From Bacteroidota bacterium (GTDB taxonomy: Bacteria > Bacteroidota > Bacteroidia > UKL13-3): a DNA stretch of 64,000 nucleotides. Under the pieces are notes generated by a model, which had not been told where the DNA came from, searched no databases, and saw only the letters and a program-made list of their open reading frames with translations. The DNA lies in contig JAAFJM010000013.1 in assembly GCA_013298895.1 (NCBI GenBank), forward strand, positions 16,170 through 80,169, read 5' to 3'. How positions within the stretch are numbered: position 1 is the stretch's first letter; each line of letters opens with the position of its first letter. The translations under genes were made by a program, and so were the position numbers. This document shows positions 29,602 to 38,392 of this stretch, piece by piece.

Positions 29602-30189
29602 TTAGTCAAAGTTTAAATTGGTAGGTTCGTTTAATATGGCAGAGCAAACATTGCAGTCTTTATTGGTTGTAGGAATTGAAGCGTCAACTATTTCAAAGTT
29701 AATATTACTGAACCAAACTTGCCCTTGCCCTACAAGCAATGAACCATAAGCAAGGTTACTTGCATTAGCCGGAACATCCATAATAATTTCATATTTTTTC
29801 CAATCAGTAGTTTTTTTAATTGGTCTATTTCCCATGTTGTCAAAACCTAAAGGTTTACTACCGTATGCTGCTTCATCTACTCTTAACCACAAGCCAGCCC
29901 AACCTTTAACATCTTCCGTTTTTACATATCCAGTCATTTTAATTCTTTTACCCAAATATTTTTCAGCATTGCAACTTTGCATTAATGTTCCAAAACCTCC
30001 TTTTGTTTTTTTAGAAATTGATTTTATGGTTGCAGCATTTTTTCCATTAGGTCCTACGCCTTTGTCTAAGCCCATATCATAACATTCTGGACTACTGCCT
30101 GCTTTGTGCCAACCATTTGGTATGTCGAAAGAGAATAATATTGCCGTTAACAAAACGATTACTGCATTTTTTAAAATTTTAGTGTTCAT
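29602..30189 (-). CDS. secreted jelly-roll-like protein
   Basis: A 195-residue exported protein: an N-terminal hydrophobic signal (MNTKILKNAVIVLLTAILFS) and a mature part resembling carbohydrate-binding-module-like beta sandwiches: YLGKRIKMTGYVKTEDVKGW, AGLWLRVDE, then KKYEIIMDVPANASNLAYG and GQGQVWFSNINFEIVD. This strand order is typical of CBM4/9-type jelly rolls; ligand and function are unknown. Two cysteines (CNVC) lie near the C-terminus. Confidence 0.6.
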   Translation of the reverse strand: MNTKILKNAVIVLLTAILFSFDIPNGWHKAGSSPECYDMGLDKGVGPNGKNAATIKSISKKTKGGFGTLMQSCNAEKYLGKRIKMTGYVKTEDVKGWAGLWLRVDEAAYGSKPLGFDNMGNRPIKKTTDWKKYEIIMDVPANASNLAYGSLLVGQGQVWFSNINFEIVDASIPTTNKDCNVCSAILNEPTNLNFD

Positions 30190-30329
30190 TTTTTTTGTTT
30201 AGATTGTTTATGTTTATTTATTGTTGAAAGTGTTATAACGAAGCGACACCAATAATATTATATTTTTTACTATTTCAATACGGCTACAATTATATTTCAA
30301 TACATTTATATGTTAGTTTTTGAGTTAAT

Positions 30330-30788
30330 CTACTCTTCACATATTTCTTTCAACTTTTCTAGTGCCTTGGGGTAGGTTTCGTTCATATAATCTAAAAAAT
30401 CTTCTGTTGTGTCTAAGTCAACAGTTACGGTAGTAGTTTCGTTATTTTCTTCAAACGTGTAGTTTTCAAAACCATTTGCCCATTTTTCTACTTCTGGTCC
30501 TTCTGTTATTTCTTCATTTGCTTTTACAAGTCCGTAATGGCGAATAGAAATAAATTGGTTAGGTATATTTTCCATTATTTCCGAAACCATTCCACCCTTT
30601 TCTCCATTTTCATCAGTTCCTACAAATAACATTTTGCTGCCCTTATTCCAATTCCCTTCGTAGCTAGATGTAGGATTGAACAACGCAGTCCATTGTTCAT
30701 AAGTTAGTTTTTTGCCAATGCCTAGCATTAAATCATATACTTTGTTTGCAGGGGCATTTATTTTTACAATGAATTGTACTCTTTTCAT
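30330..30788 (-). CDS. SRPBCC (START/Bet v1-like) family protein
   Basis: 152 residues with the typical order of the AHSA1/polyketide cyclase-type helix-grip fold: VQFIVKINAPANKVYDLML, EGNWNKGSKMLFVGTDENGE, NPQFISIRHYG-type strand, FENYTFEENNETTTVTVDLD and a long C-terminal helix. Ligand unknown. Its start overlaps the stop of the DUF1801 gene by four bases (ATGA), so the two are translationally coupled. Confidence 0.85.
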   Translation of the reverse strand: MKRVQFIVKINAPANKVYDLMLGIGKKLTYEQWTALFNPTSSYEGNWNKGSKMLFVGTDENGEKGGMVSEIMENIPNQFISIRHYGLVKANEEITEGPEVEKWANGFENYTFEENNETTTVTVDLDTTEDFLDYMNETYPKALEKLKEICEE

Positions 30789-31198
30789 AAGCTTTGATTA
30801 TTTACTAAATTTATTTTTTCTAATTTTCCTTTTCTTTTCACTATGTTTTTATAGTCCCACTGAATTTCCCTTGATTTTTTGAGCCAACGGTTCAAATCAT
30901 TTACGTTAATGTCAGAAATTTTGTTAATGAAAACAGATGCGTCTTTAAATTTTTCGCCTCTTACACTTAATTCTTCTTCTTCAAAGTCTGCACCGCTCCA
31001 AAACATAAGTCTGATACCTGCTTTTTGTTTGCTATATCCCACAATAGGGTTACTATTTAAAAACCAAACCGGATGCCCATGCCAAATTTTATTTTCTGCT
31101 TCGGTTAGTTCATTGCAAATAATTGTTGCAAGATGGTCGCAAATTTCTTTATCGTCCAGTGTTTGTTTGTTATTGTATTCAATAATTTTATCGTTCAT
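30785..31198 (-). CDS. DUF1801 domain-containing protein
   Basis: A 137-residue protein of the DUF1801 (YdhG-like) family: AENKIWHGHPVWFLNSNPIV, GYSKQKAGIRLMFWSGADFE and FINKISDINVNDLNRWLKKS. The family is small, cytosolic and of unknown function, and often sits next to SRPBCC genes, as here where the stop overlaps the next start. Together they form a two-gene unit. Confidence 0.85.
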   Translation of the reverse strand: MNDKIIEYNNKQTLDDKEICDHLATIICNELTEAENKIWHGHPVWFLNSNPIVGYSKQKAGIRLMFWSGADFEEEELSVRGEKFKDASVFINKISDINVNDLNRWLKKSREIQWDYKNIVKRKGKLEKINLVNNQSL

Positions 31199-31539
31199 TT
31201 TTTCAATGTTAAATAACTAATAAAAATTCACCAATTCCAAACATGCAATTTAAATTGCCAAGGCAAAATATTTAACTATCCTTAGCGTTAGTGAAGCGCT
31301 CTAAGGATTCTAAATAAATTGTAGTTTCCGATTGCTATCGAAAACTGATAAGGGCTTTTACAAATGAGCTTTGAAATCTTTTTTCATTTTAATAGCGCTG
31401 TCACTGTTAAGACTGAGGATATTAATTTTAACAATTTTAAAACAAATATTTCAAAATAAAAATAGGCCGATTAAAATGGCTAATTTCCTTACCTTGCTGC
31501 AAATAGATTGTAATTAGTAAGATAGATAAATACCGAAAA
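31199..31539. other. intergenic region with short palindromes
   Basis: 341 bases without a gene. It holds a 14-bp palindrome GCAATTTAAATTGC (31245-31258) and a hairpin with arms ATCCTTAGCG (31278-31287) and CGCTCTAAGGAT (31297-31308). An imperfect CCGATTGCTATCG lies near 31328. No ORF or RNA gene is evident. Confidence 0.5.
31278..31308. repeat. inverted repeat with GAAGCG loop
   Basis: Arms ATCCTTAG (31278-31285) and CTAAGGAT (31301-31308) enclose CGTTAGTGAAGCG, similar in style to the dispersed GCGAAGCG-loop elements at 28.9 and 47.7 kb but with different arms. Confidence 0.5.
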
Positions 31540-31902
31540 ATGAAAAATTTAAAAAAAATATTAACCCTAGTTTTTGGCGTAATCATGATTTTAGCAGGAG
31601 TAATGCATTTTATTAATCCAGCAGTGTATTTGCCTTTTTTCCCAAATCAATGGCCTCAAGAAGCAATCATTTATGGTAGTGGAATTGTAGAAATGGTAGT
31701 TGGTATTTGTACTTTAATTCCTCGTTATAGCAAGTATGGTACTTTAGGAATTTTTATTTTGATGTTGGCGTTTTTACCACTTCATGTAATAGACGTTTTT
31801 AAAGAAAATCCTGTGGTAGGCAGTAAGTTAGTAGCATACATACGCTTACCATTTCAGTTTGTATTAATAGCTTGGGCTTGGTTTATTTTTAAAAAGGAAT
31901 AA
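31540..31902 (+). CDS. DoxX-like membrane protein
   Basis: A 120-residue protein with four membrane spans: [19 protein letters not shown], a second around [15 protein letters not shown], a third [20 protein letters not shown] and a last [13 protein letters not shown]. The HFINPAVY and [11 protein letters not shown] pattern fits the DoxX/DoxX-like family. Function is not defined for this branch. It stands alone between two repeat-bearing gaps. Confidence 0.78.
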   Translation: MKNLKKILTLVFGVIMILAGVMHFINPAVYLPFFPNQWPQEAIIYGSGIVEMVVGICTLIPRYSKYGTLGIFILMLAFLPLHVIDVFKENPVVGSKLVAYIRLPFQFVLIAWAWFIFKKE

Positions 31903-32010
31903 GCAATGTGCAATTGGCAATGGGCAATAAGCAATTGACAATATGCAATGGGCAATAGGCAATAGGTAATGGGCAATGAGCAATTGGCAATAAGCAATTC
32001 AATAATCCAA
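31903..32010. repeat. degenerate tandem repeat of CAATNGGCAATAAG type
   Basis: After the DoxX stop the DNA is a chain of 8-12 base units such as GCAATTGGCAATGGGCAATA and GGCAATAGGCAATAGGTAAT, not in strict register. It fades near 32000 into CAAC/TCAA-rich sequence up to the next gene. The same type of motif, on the opposite strand, is at about 436-465. I see no coding sequence in 31903-32178. Confidence 0.75.
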
Positions 32011-32178
32011 CAATCTATCAAATTAACAACTCAACCAATCTCAATCACTTAATTAACTCTATCAACATAATTAACTTTATCAACTATTAACTTTTCTTCA
32101 CTAAAACAATTGATTTTTATTTGAGTTTATAATAGTATCTTATAAAATTATATATTCGCAACAAACTAAAATACATAT

Positions 32179-33318
32179 ATGAATTTTCAATTTACCGAAG
32201 AACACTTAAATGTGCAACAAGCAGCTCGCGATTTTGCTCAAACAGAATTATTACCAGGCGTAATTGAGCGCGATGAGCACCAAAAATTCCCAATGGAACA
32301 AGTTAAAAAATTGGGTGAACTTGGATTTTTAGGTATGATGGTTGACCCAAAATACGGTGGAAGCGGAATGGATACCATTAGCTACGTATTGGCAATGGAA
32401 GAATTTTCGAAAGTGGATGCTTCAGCTTCGGTTGTCGTATCAGTAAATAATTCATTGGTGTGCTGGGGTTTAGAAACTTTTGCTAACGAAGAACAAAAAC
32501 AAAAATATTTAGTGCCTATGGCTAGCGGAAAATGTTGGGGTGCTTTTTTACTTTCGGAGCCAGAAGCAGGTAGTGATGCTACAAGCCAAAGAACTACTGC
32601 TGAAGATAAAAGTGATTATTACTTGTTAAATGGTACCAAAAACTGGATTACCAATGGCAGTACAGCTGAGTATTACTTAGTAATTGCTCAAACAGATGTT
32701 GAGAAAAAACACAAAGGTATCAATGCCTTTATAGTTGAAAAAAACTGGCCAGGTGTAACAGTTGGTAAAAAAGAAGATAAAATGGGTATTAGAGGAAGCG
32801 ATACACACTCTATTATGTTTACCGATGTAAAAGTTCCAAAAGAAAACAGAATTGGTGAAGATGGTTTTGGGTTTAAGTTTGCTATGAAAACATTAGCTGG
32901 CGGTCGTATTGGTATTGCTGCGCAAGCACTAGGTATTGCAAGCGGTGCATATGAGTTGGCATTAGCTTATTCAAAACAACGTAAAGCATTTGGAACTGAA
33001 ATTATGAATCACCAAGCTATTCAGTTTAAATTAGCTGATATGGCTACTAATATTGAAGCAGCTCGTTTACTTTGCTTAAAAGCGGCTTATTTAAAAGATA
33101 CACATGGCGATTATGCTTTAGTTAGTTCAATGGCTAAATTATATGCATCGCAAGTAGCTATGGACACTACGGTAGAAGCAGTTCAAATTCATGGTGGTTA
33201 TGGTTTTGTTAAAGAATACCATGTAGAGCGTTTAATGCGTGATGCTAAAATTACCCAAATTTACGAAGGAACTAGCGAGGTTCAAAAAATTGTAATTTCA
33301 AGAGAAATTTTAAAATAA
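32179..33318 (+). CDS. acyl-CoA dehydrogenase
   Basis: A 379-residue FAD-dependent acyl-CoA dehydrogenase catalysing the first oxidation of a fatty-acyl-CoA. Signatures are GAFLLSEPEAGSDATSQRTT (about 122-142), the FAD/substrate loop RKAFGTEIMNHQAIQFKLAD, VQIHGGYGFVKEYHVERLMR and QIYEGTSEVQKIVISREIL at the end, where the catalytic glutamate of the short-chain (butyryl-CoA type) enzymes is expected. Length and spacing match the short/branched-chain group. No electron transfer flavoprotein is adjacent. Confidence 0.93.
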   Translation: MNFQFTEEHLNVQQAARDFAQTELLPGVIERDEHQKFPMEQVKKLGELGFLGMMVDPKYGGSGMDTISYVLAMEEFSKVDASASVVVSVNNSLVCWGLETFANEEQKQKYLVPMASGKCWGAFLLSEPEAGSDATSQRTTAEDKSDYYLLNGTKNWITNGSTAEYYLVIAQTDVEKKHKGINAFIVEKNWPGVTVGKKEDKMGIRGSDTHSIMFTDVKVPKENRIGEDGFGFKFAMKTLAGGRIGIAAQALGIASGAYELALAYSKQRKAFGTEIMNHQAIQFKLADMATNIEAARLLCLKAAYLKDTHGDYALVSSMAKLYASQVAMDTTVEAVQIHGGYGFVKEYHVERLMRDAKITQIYEGTSEVQKIVISREILK

Positions 33319-33334
33319 TTTTTTAAACAGATAT

Positions 33335-33369
33335 AAAAAACCTTGGTCTTTGGACCGAGGTTTTTTTTT
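33335..33369 (+). terminator. terminator after acyl-CoA dehydrogenase
   Basis: AACCTTGGTC and GACCGAGGTT form a stem with one G-T pair and a four-base loop, followed by nine T bases, 17 bases after the stop. Confidence 0.85.
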
Positions 33370-33488
33370 GAGTTCAATTTTTGAATTTAAATATAAAAAA
33401 CTTAAATGTTTGAGGTTTAAATCAGTTCCTAATTTTTAGAAAAAAAATAAAGCACTGAAAGCAACCTTTTTGCAATTAAATATTACTA

Positions 33489-33518
33489 TTTGAATTATTC
33501 AGGCAAAGGTTATATTTG
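33489..33518 (+). promoter_or_regulatory. Bacteroidota-type promoter of the DUF4397 gene
   Basis: TTTG (33489-33492), an 18-base spacer and TATATTTG (33511-33518) give an almost ideal -33/-7 promoter. The expected start of transcription near 33525 leaves a leader of about 57 bases before the ATG. Confidence 0.7.
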
Positions 33519-33581
33519 CCAATATCTAACCTTATTTTTAATAAATAAGTAATTTTAAAAATAAATACTAAAATATAATAG

Positions 33582-36080
33582 ATGAAACACTTTAACATAA
33601 TCAAGAAATCATTATTTGCTGTGATGGCAAGTGCAGTTTTTTATTCTGCCAATGCTCAAACGGCACGTTTTCAATTAATTCATAATGCTGCTGATCCTAT
33701 TTTGGATACTGTTGATATTTATATTGATGGAAATAAGCTAGATAACGTAGCTTTTAGACAAGCTACTGGTATTATGACAGCTGCTTCATCATCGGTAAAA
33801 ATTAATATTAACGATAAAAATAGTGCTGATAGTAGTGATTTAGTTTTGGTTCGTTTTAGCCAAAATGTGGCAGCTAACTCAAATACTGTAATGATGGTAA
33901 CTGGAGTAGCTAATACTGCTAGTTTTGCTGTTAATCCAAACTCGCTAAGCACAGCTGTGCAGTTGGTTACTAAAACAATTACTAATTGGGCTGCTGCAGC
34001 TAACAGAGTTCAAGTAAATGTATTTCACGGTGTAACAGATGCTCCTGGAGTTGATATAGTTTCTCGCCCCGCATTAGCAACTGGTACCTTACCAACTAAT
34101 TTACGTTTTGCTCAAGCTAATGGTGGTGCACAAGCATTGTTTTTTAACAATACTGCTACCTATTTAGAAGCTCGTTTAACAGGAACTCGTTCGGTAATTA
34201 AAGCATACAGCGCTAATTTGGCCTTATTTAACCAAAAATTGATTACAGTTTTTGCTTCAGGTTTTGTAAATCCAACGGCTAATCAAAATGGAAAAGCATT
34301 TGGTATGTTTGCAGTTGATACCAACGGAACAGTAATTGAATTACCAGAAGCTACTAGAATTCAATTTATTCATAATGCTCCAGATGCAGCTTTAGGTAAT
34401 GTAGATATTTATTTTAACCAAGTTAAGGTTGTTTCTAATTTAGCTTATAAAGCAGCAACTCCATTTATCACTGCAAATACAGGTAATACTGAGGTGTTGG
34501 TTTCTAGTGTTGGTCAAAATGATACATTATTCAGAATTCCTGCAGTTAATTTAGTTTCGGGTAAATCATATTTAGCCATGGCTTTAGGTTTAAAAGATAC
34601 CACGAGTTTTGAGAGTAATCCTGAAGGTTTAAACAGAATGTTTAATATTATAGCGAATGATAGTATGCCTGAGGGTTCATTAGTTACAGGCAGTTTTCAA
34701 TATTTAGTAGCTAACGGTTGTACCGATGCTCCGCAACTAAATTTTAATAATGTAGCTAATCAAGCAAGTTTAATTGGTAGTTTGTCTTATTCTTCATTGT
34801 CTTCGTTGAAAACTACTAGTTCTAATGTAATATTTAACATTAGTAACAATGATAAAACAAAATATAACGGTGCATTTTTATTAAATGGTGCTACTTTATC
34901 AAATCAATCAGGTGTTATTTTTACAACTGGATTTTTTAACACAGCATCATTTAAAGTTATGTTAGCTTTAAACAGTGGTTCGGTTATAGAACTTCAACGT
35001 TTAAAAAATAAATTACAAATTATTCATAATTCACCTGATACAACCATTCGCATGGTTGATATTTATGCAAATGGTTCAAAAATAGTAGATGATTTAGGTT
35101 TCAGAAAAACCACAGGAATTGCCTCAACTGATGCTTATGTTCCTGTAAGAATTAATATTGTGAATGGAAATGCAAGTGATACAGTTAATTCACTTTGGTC
35201 TGCAAGCATGTTACCTGATTCTAATTTCAATATTGCTATTGCTCATGGTTTTGTTGGTGCTGCTTATAGAGTAAATCCTGAAGCAATTTCAACTAATTTT
35301 AGTGTAAAACTAATTAGTCCTGCTAAATTGACTTCTTCATTCCCTAACCCAACTAATGAAGTTATTTTCTTCCATGGAGGAACAAACGTTGGTAAATTAA
35401 ATATGCAAGGCGACCAAGAGCCATTATTCGTAGCTAAAAACAATTCTTATGGATCTGTTTATAAGTACATGCCTACAAAAGGAAATGCTGGAGCTGCTTA
35501 TACAGTTACAGATGCAAATACAAATACTGGTTTGTTTACTTATTCTGTTAATTTAGTAGGAAAAAATGGATTAGCAGGAGTATTATTTGCTTCAGGGGTT
35601 AACTTAAATTTGGCTGTAAATTATAAAGATACCACCATCAATATTGGCACTATTCAAAATCCAATAAACAAAACTTATGTAATAGCACGAGCAGCTAATA
35701 AGGCTGATTCTATTTTAAATGCTTTAGATAAAAATTTGAATATAGGTTTTTACATAGCTTGGAGCAATGGAAAAGTTGATACTTTTACAAGAGAACGTGG
35801 AACTAATGTTAAAAATGTTGCCTCAAACGAGAATGGTTTAGTAATTTTCCCAAATCCTGCAAATGATAAAGTTTCGGTTATGGTAAATGCTACTAACAGC
35901 AATAACGCTCAAATAAACATTATTGATATTAAAGGTGCTATTGTAAAATCAATGGATAATAAATTGGTTTCTGGTGTAAATGTAGTGGAACTTTCTGTTG
36001 CTGATTTACCTAAAGGAATGTACTTTGTTCAAGTAACTTCAAACGAAGGAACAAGTACTAAAAAATTAGTGATTGAATAA
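33582..36080 (+). CDS. DUF4397 repeat protein with T9SS sorting domain
   Basis: An 832-residue exported protein: signal peptide (cleavage after SANA), then six units of about 113 residues starting near 28, 142, 259, 372, 477 and 593. Units 1, 3 and 5 are of one type (RFQLIHNAADP, RIQFIHNAPDA, KLQIIHNSPDT, each followed by VDIY) and match DUF4397. Units 2, 4 and 6 are a second, more variable type (VFHGVTDAPGVDI, VANGCTDAPQLNF, VIFFHGGTNVGKL). The final 75 residues are a type A T9SS domain: VIFPNPANDKVSVMV through LPKGMYFVQVTSNEG to KKLVIE. It is therefore expected on the cell surface or secreted. Ligand unknown. Confidence 0.9.
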   Translation: MKHFNIIKKSLFAVMASAVFYSANAQTARFQLIHNAADPILDTVDIYIDGNKLDNVAFRQATGIMTAASSSVKININDKNSADSSDLVLVRFSQNVAANSNTVMMVTGVANTASFAVNPNSLSTAVQLVTKTITNWAAAANRVQVNVFHGVTDAPGVDIVSRPALATGTLPTNLRFAQANGGAQALFFNNTATYLEARLTGTRSVIKAYSANLALFNQKLITVFASGFVNPTANQNGKAFGMFAVDTNGTVIELPEATRIQFIHNAPDAALGNVDIYFNQVKVVSNLAYKAATPFITANTGNTEVLVSSVGQNDTLFRIPAVNLVSGKSYLAMALGLKDTTSFESNPEGLNRMFNIIANDSMPEGSLVTGSFQYLVANGCTDAPQLNFNNVANQASLIGSLSYSSLSSLKTTSSNVIFNISNNDKTKYNGAFLLNGATLSNQSGVIFTTGFFNTASFKVMLALNSGSVIELQRLKNKLQIIHNSPDTTIRMVDIYANGSKIVDDLGFRKTTGIASTDAYVPVRINIVNGNASDTVNSLWSASMLPDSNFNIAIAHGFVGAAYRVNPEAISTNFSVKLISPAKLTSSFPNPTNEVIFFHGGTNVGKLNMQGDQEPLFVAKNNSYGSVYKYMPTKGNAGAAYTVTDANTNTGLFTYSVNLVGKNGLAGVLFASGVNLNLAVNYKDTTINIGTIQNPINKTYVIARAANKADSILNALDKNLNIGFYIAWSNGKVDTFTRERGTNVKNVASNENGLVIFPNPANDKVSVMVNATNSNNAQINIIDIKGAIVKSMDNKLVSGVNVVELSVADLPKGMYFVQVTSNEGTSTKKLVIE

Positions 36081-36101
36081 TTAATCATTTCAAAATAATT
36101 T

Positions 36102-36134
36102 AAAACGAGCTAAGGTTTCTTAGCTCGTTTTTTT
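36102..36134 (+). terminator. terminator after the DUF4397 protein
   Basis: AAACGAGCTAAG and CTTAGCTCGTTT form a 12-bp perfect stem with a four-base loop followed by T bases. Confidence 0.9.
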
Positions 36135-36149
36135 ATGTAATACCATTTG

Positions 36150-36548
36150 ATGTTTATGCAACGCAATAGAAAGATATATTTACTTTTAATTCCCCTTGTA
36201 ATGGCTTTAGGTATACTATCGCGGAAGTTTAGTTACCTATTGCCTGATATAATAAATACATATTTAGGCGATGCCATTTGGGCTGCTATGATTTATGTAA
36301 TGATGGCATTTGTATTTGCCAATAAATTGCCTAAACATATAGCAGTTTTTAGTTTGTTATTTTGCTATGCAATTGAGTTAAGCCAATTATACCAATCACC
36401 TTGGATTAATGACATTAGAAACACTACCCTAGGTGCTTTGGTATTAGGTTCTGGCTTTCTTTGGAGCGATTTATTGGCTTATGCTTTAGGCATTCTGTCA
36501 GTTACTTTATTAGAAATGATTACAATAACTCCCAAAAACAAAAGTTGA
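36150..36548 (+). CDS. DUF2809 domain-containing membrane protein
   Basis: About 132 residues and four membrane spans with the DUF2809 signature: YLGDAIWAAMIYVMMAF, then AVFSLLFCYAIELSQLYQSP, WINDIRNTTLGALVLGSGF and WSDLLAYALGI. The family has no proven function. The start is uncertain: ATG at 36150, another ATG two codons later, and a TTG just before. It is followed 21 bases later by a PagL-like gene. Confidence 0.85.
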   Translation: MFMQRNRKIYLLLIPLVMALGILSRKFSYLLPDIINTYLGDAIWAAMIYVMMAFVFANKLPKHIAVFSLLFCYAIELSQLYQSPWINDIRNTTLGALVLGSGFLWSDLLAYALGILSVTLLEMITITPKNKS

Positions 36549-36569
36549 TGAATAAGTGTTTTAAGGTGA

Positions 36570-37649
36570 ATGAAATGGAAAATTTTATTTGTATTTCTAC
36601 TAACTGTATCTGATTTATGTGCTCAGTTAGATAAGCCGCTTGAACTAAAAGGTTTTACGCTTGGTTCTCATTATGGTTTTATTTTTGCGCATAGCGAAGA
36701 CGTTCAAAATACAGCAGGTGCCAATCCTTTTGGGGCAGAGTTAATTTATACTACTCAAAACCTAACTGAAAAAGCTTGGCAAAATTGCAACTGTTTTTTA
36801 AATACAGGTTTTGGAGTTAATTACTTTAATTTTGATAATGCGGTTCTTGGTAAAGCAGCTTCTGTATTTTACAATTTTGAACCACAATTTAAACTTACTA
36901 AAAAATCTAAATTACTTTTTGATGCCTATGGAGGCCTTTCATTTTTAAGTAATCCTTATGATGCTAACTCAAATCCAAGCAATAGAAGTTATAGTTTGCC
37001 AGTTAGTATTTACGTTGGTTTAGGAGTAGGAATACAATATGCTTTAACCAAACAATTTCAGTTATCACTAATTGGTAACTATTTGCATATTTCAAATGGT
37101 GGGATTAAAGACCCAAACAAAGGCATTAATTGGCCAACGGCTAATATTAGGTTAACTTATAATCCAACTAATAATGAGTTACCTAGTTTTACTAAAAAGA
37201 ATGCGAGTTACTTAAAACAAAAAAGACTGGATGTTGGCACTTTTGTTAGTTCTAAAACCATTGCAATTGGCGAAAAAGAACGGTTTTTAATTTATGGTGT
37301 CAATGCAAATTATAGCCATCAAATTGGACCTATAAATGCATTAACATTGGGTAATGAACTTATTATAGATAATGCATTGAAAGAAAATCTGAGGCGTGAT
37401 GGTTCCAATAAAAGCAATATACGATATGGGTTAACCTTTGGGCACGAATTTTTATTGGGTAATTTTATTTTCTCGCAGCAACTAGGTTATTATGCCTTTA
37501 ACGAATCAACTTATTTTAGTAATATGTACCACAGATGGGGCCTATTATACAAAACTAAAAGCAACCTGAACATGGGTATTAATTTATTAGCCCATGCCCA
37601 AGTTGCTAATTTTATTGATTTTAGAGTGGTTTATTCATTTAGAAAATAG
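36570..37649 (+). CDS. PagL-like lipid A deacylase / acyloxyacyl hydrolase
   Basis: 359 residues. A Sec signal peptide (MKWKILFVFLLTVSDLCAQ) is followed by an outer-membrane barrel. The active-site region NYLHISNGGIKDPNKGIN (170-187) carries H173 and S175, equivalent to the catalytic His-Ser of PagL, and the conserved N-G-N spacing after it. PagL removes the 3-O acyl chain of lipid A. The protein is about twice the length of Pseudomonas PagL, with an added C-terminal barrel-like half (about 205-359), which is usual for Bacteroidota members annotated as acyloxyacyl hydrolase. Activity on lipid A is inferred. Confidence 0.8.
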   Translation: MKWKILFVFLLTVSDLCAQLDKPLELKGFTLGSHYGFIFAHSEDVQNTAGANPFGAELIYTTQNLTEKAWQNCNCFLNTGFGVNYFNFDNAVLGKAASVFYNFEPQFKLTKKSKLLFDAYGGLSFLSNPYDANSNPSNRSYSLPVSIYVGLGVGIQYALTKQFQLSLIGNYLHISNGGIKDPNKGINWPTANIRLTYNPTNNELPSFTKKNASYLKQKRLDVGTFVSSKTIAIGEKERFLIYGVNANYSHQIGPINALTLGNELIIDNALKENLRRDGSNKSNIRYGLTFGHEFLLGNFIFSQQLGYYAFNESTYFSNMYHRWGLLYKTKSNLNMGINLLAHAQVANFIDFRVVYSFRK

Positions 37650-37669
37650 GTTAACTTGGAATCGTTAAT

Positions 37670-38386
37670 TTAAATTTTTTCTTTTTTTAAATGATCACTC
37701 CAAAGCAAATAGCCTCCGTAAGTAATAGTTATAAAACCAATTATAAAAAAACTCCAGTTGTAGTGTGTAGGTTCGTAATGTTTAAATACTACCAACATTT
37801 TTTCAGGTGCTAAATTGTTTTTACCTAAAAATAATAGTTGCAAATAATCAATTACAAAAGTGCCAATTATAATGAGGCAACCTCCGGTTAAAACCAAATG
37901 GTGTTTTACTTTAAAGCGTACTTCATAGTTTTTACTTTCGAGCCACAGTACTAAAAATGTTAAAGCTATCATACTAAGCGATACCAAACAAGGCGCCAAT
38001 ACTGGACCAATCCAAGGCACAGGTAGTAAAAATAAAATATCCCAAGTAAAAACACTTGCCGGCCAGTTTAAAAATATTTTTAAAAATACGTAGTAAAAAA
38101 TATCCCAAACGCCAAAACTAAATAAGAAAAATACAAAGCGTTGTGCTTTGGTTTTTCCTGTTAAATAGCCAATTGCTGCAAGCATAATAATAGTTGCTAA
38201 TTCGCGCCATAGTTCAACAACCACAATATTTCGTTTTATATCAACCAAAGGAAAATTGAATCCTGCCGGGTAATACATTTCGCGGATATAAATTACTACC
38301 GCACTCTCTAAAAAGCCCATGGCAATGCTAAAGGCTGTAAGCCAAACTATAGTTTTGGTCATGTTGGTTTGATGGTTGTTATTCAT
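37670..38386 (-). CDS. polytopic membrane protein of unknown function
   Basis: A 238-residue protein with about seven membrane spans and short loops. Conserved-looking parts are SIAMGFLESAVVIYIREMYY near the N-terminus, WRELATIIMLAAIGYLTGKT, and FLLPVPWIGPVLAPCLVSL. I do not recognise a named domain. It is the last gene of a minus-strand series of membrane proteins and begins six bases after the stop of the DUF4173 gene, so co-transcription is likely. Confidence 0.7.
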   Translation of the reverse strand: MNNNHQTNMTKTIVWLTAFSIAMGFLESAVVIYIREMYYPAGFNFPLVDIKRNIVVVELWRELATIIMLAAIGYLTGKTKAQRFVFFLFSFGVWDIFYYVFLKIFLNWPASVFTWDILFLLPVPWIGPVLAPCLVSLSMIALTFLVLWLESKNYEVRFKVKHHLVLTGGCLIIIGTFVIDYLQLLFLGKNNLAPEKMLVVFKHYEPTHYNWSFFIIGFITITYGGYLLWSDHLKKEKI

Positions 38387-38392
38387 GTTTTT

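Noticed and set aside
31903..32010. CRISPR array
   Set aside because: The units are 8-12 bases without constant repeat and spacer lengths, and there are no cas genes.
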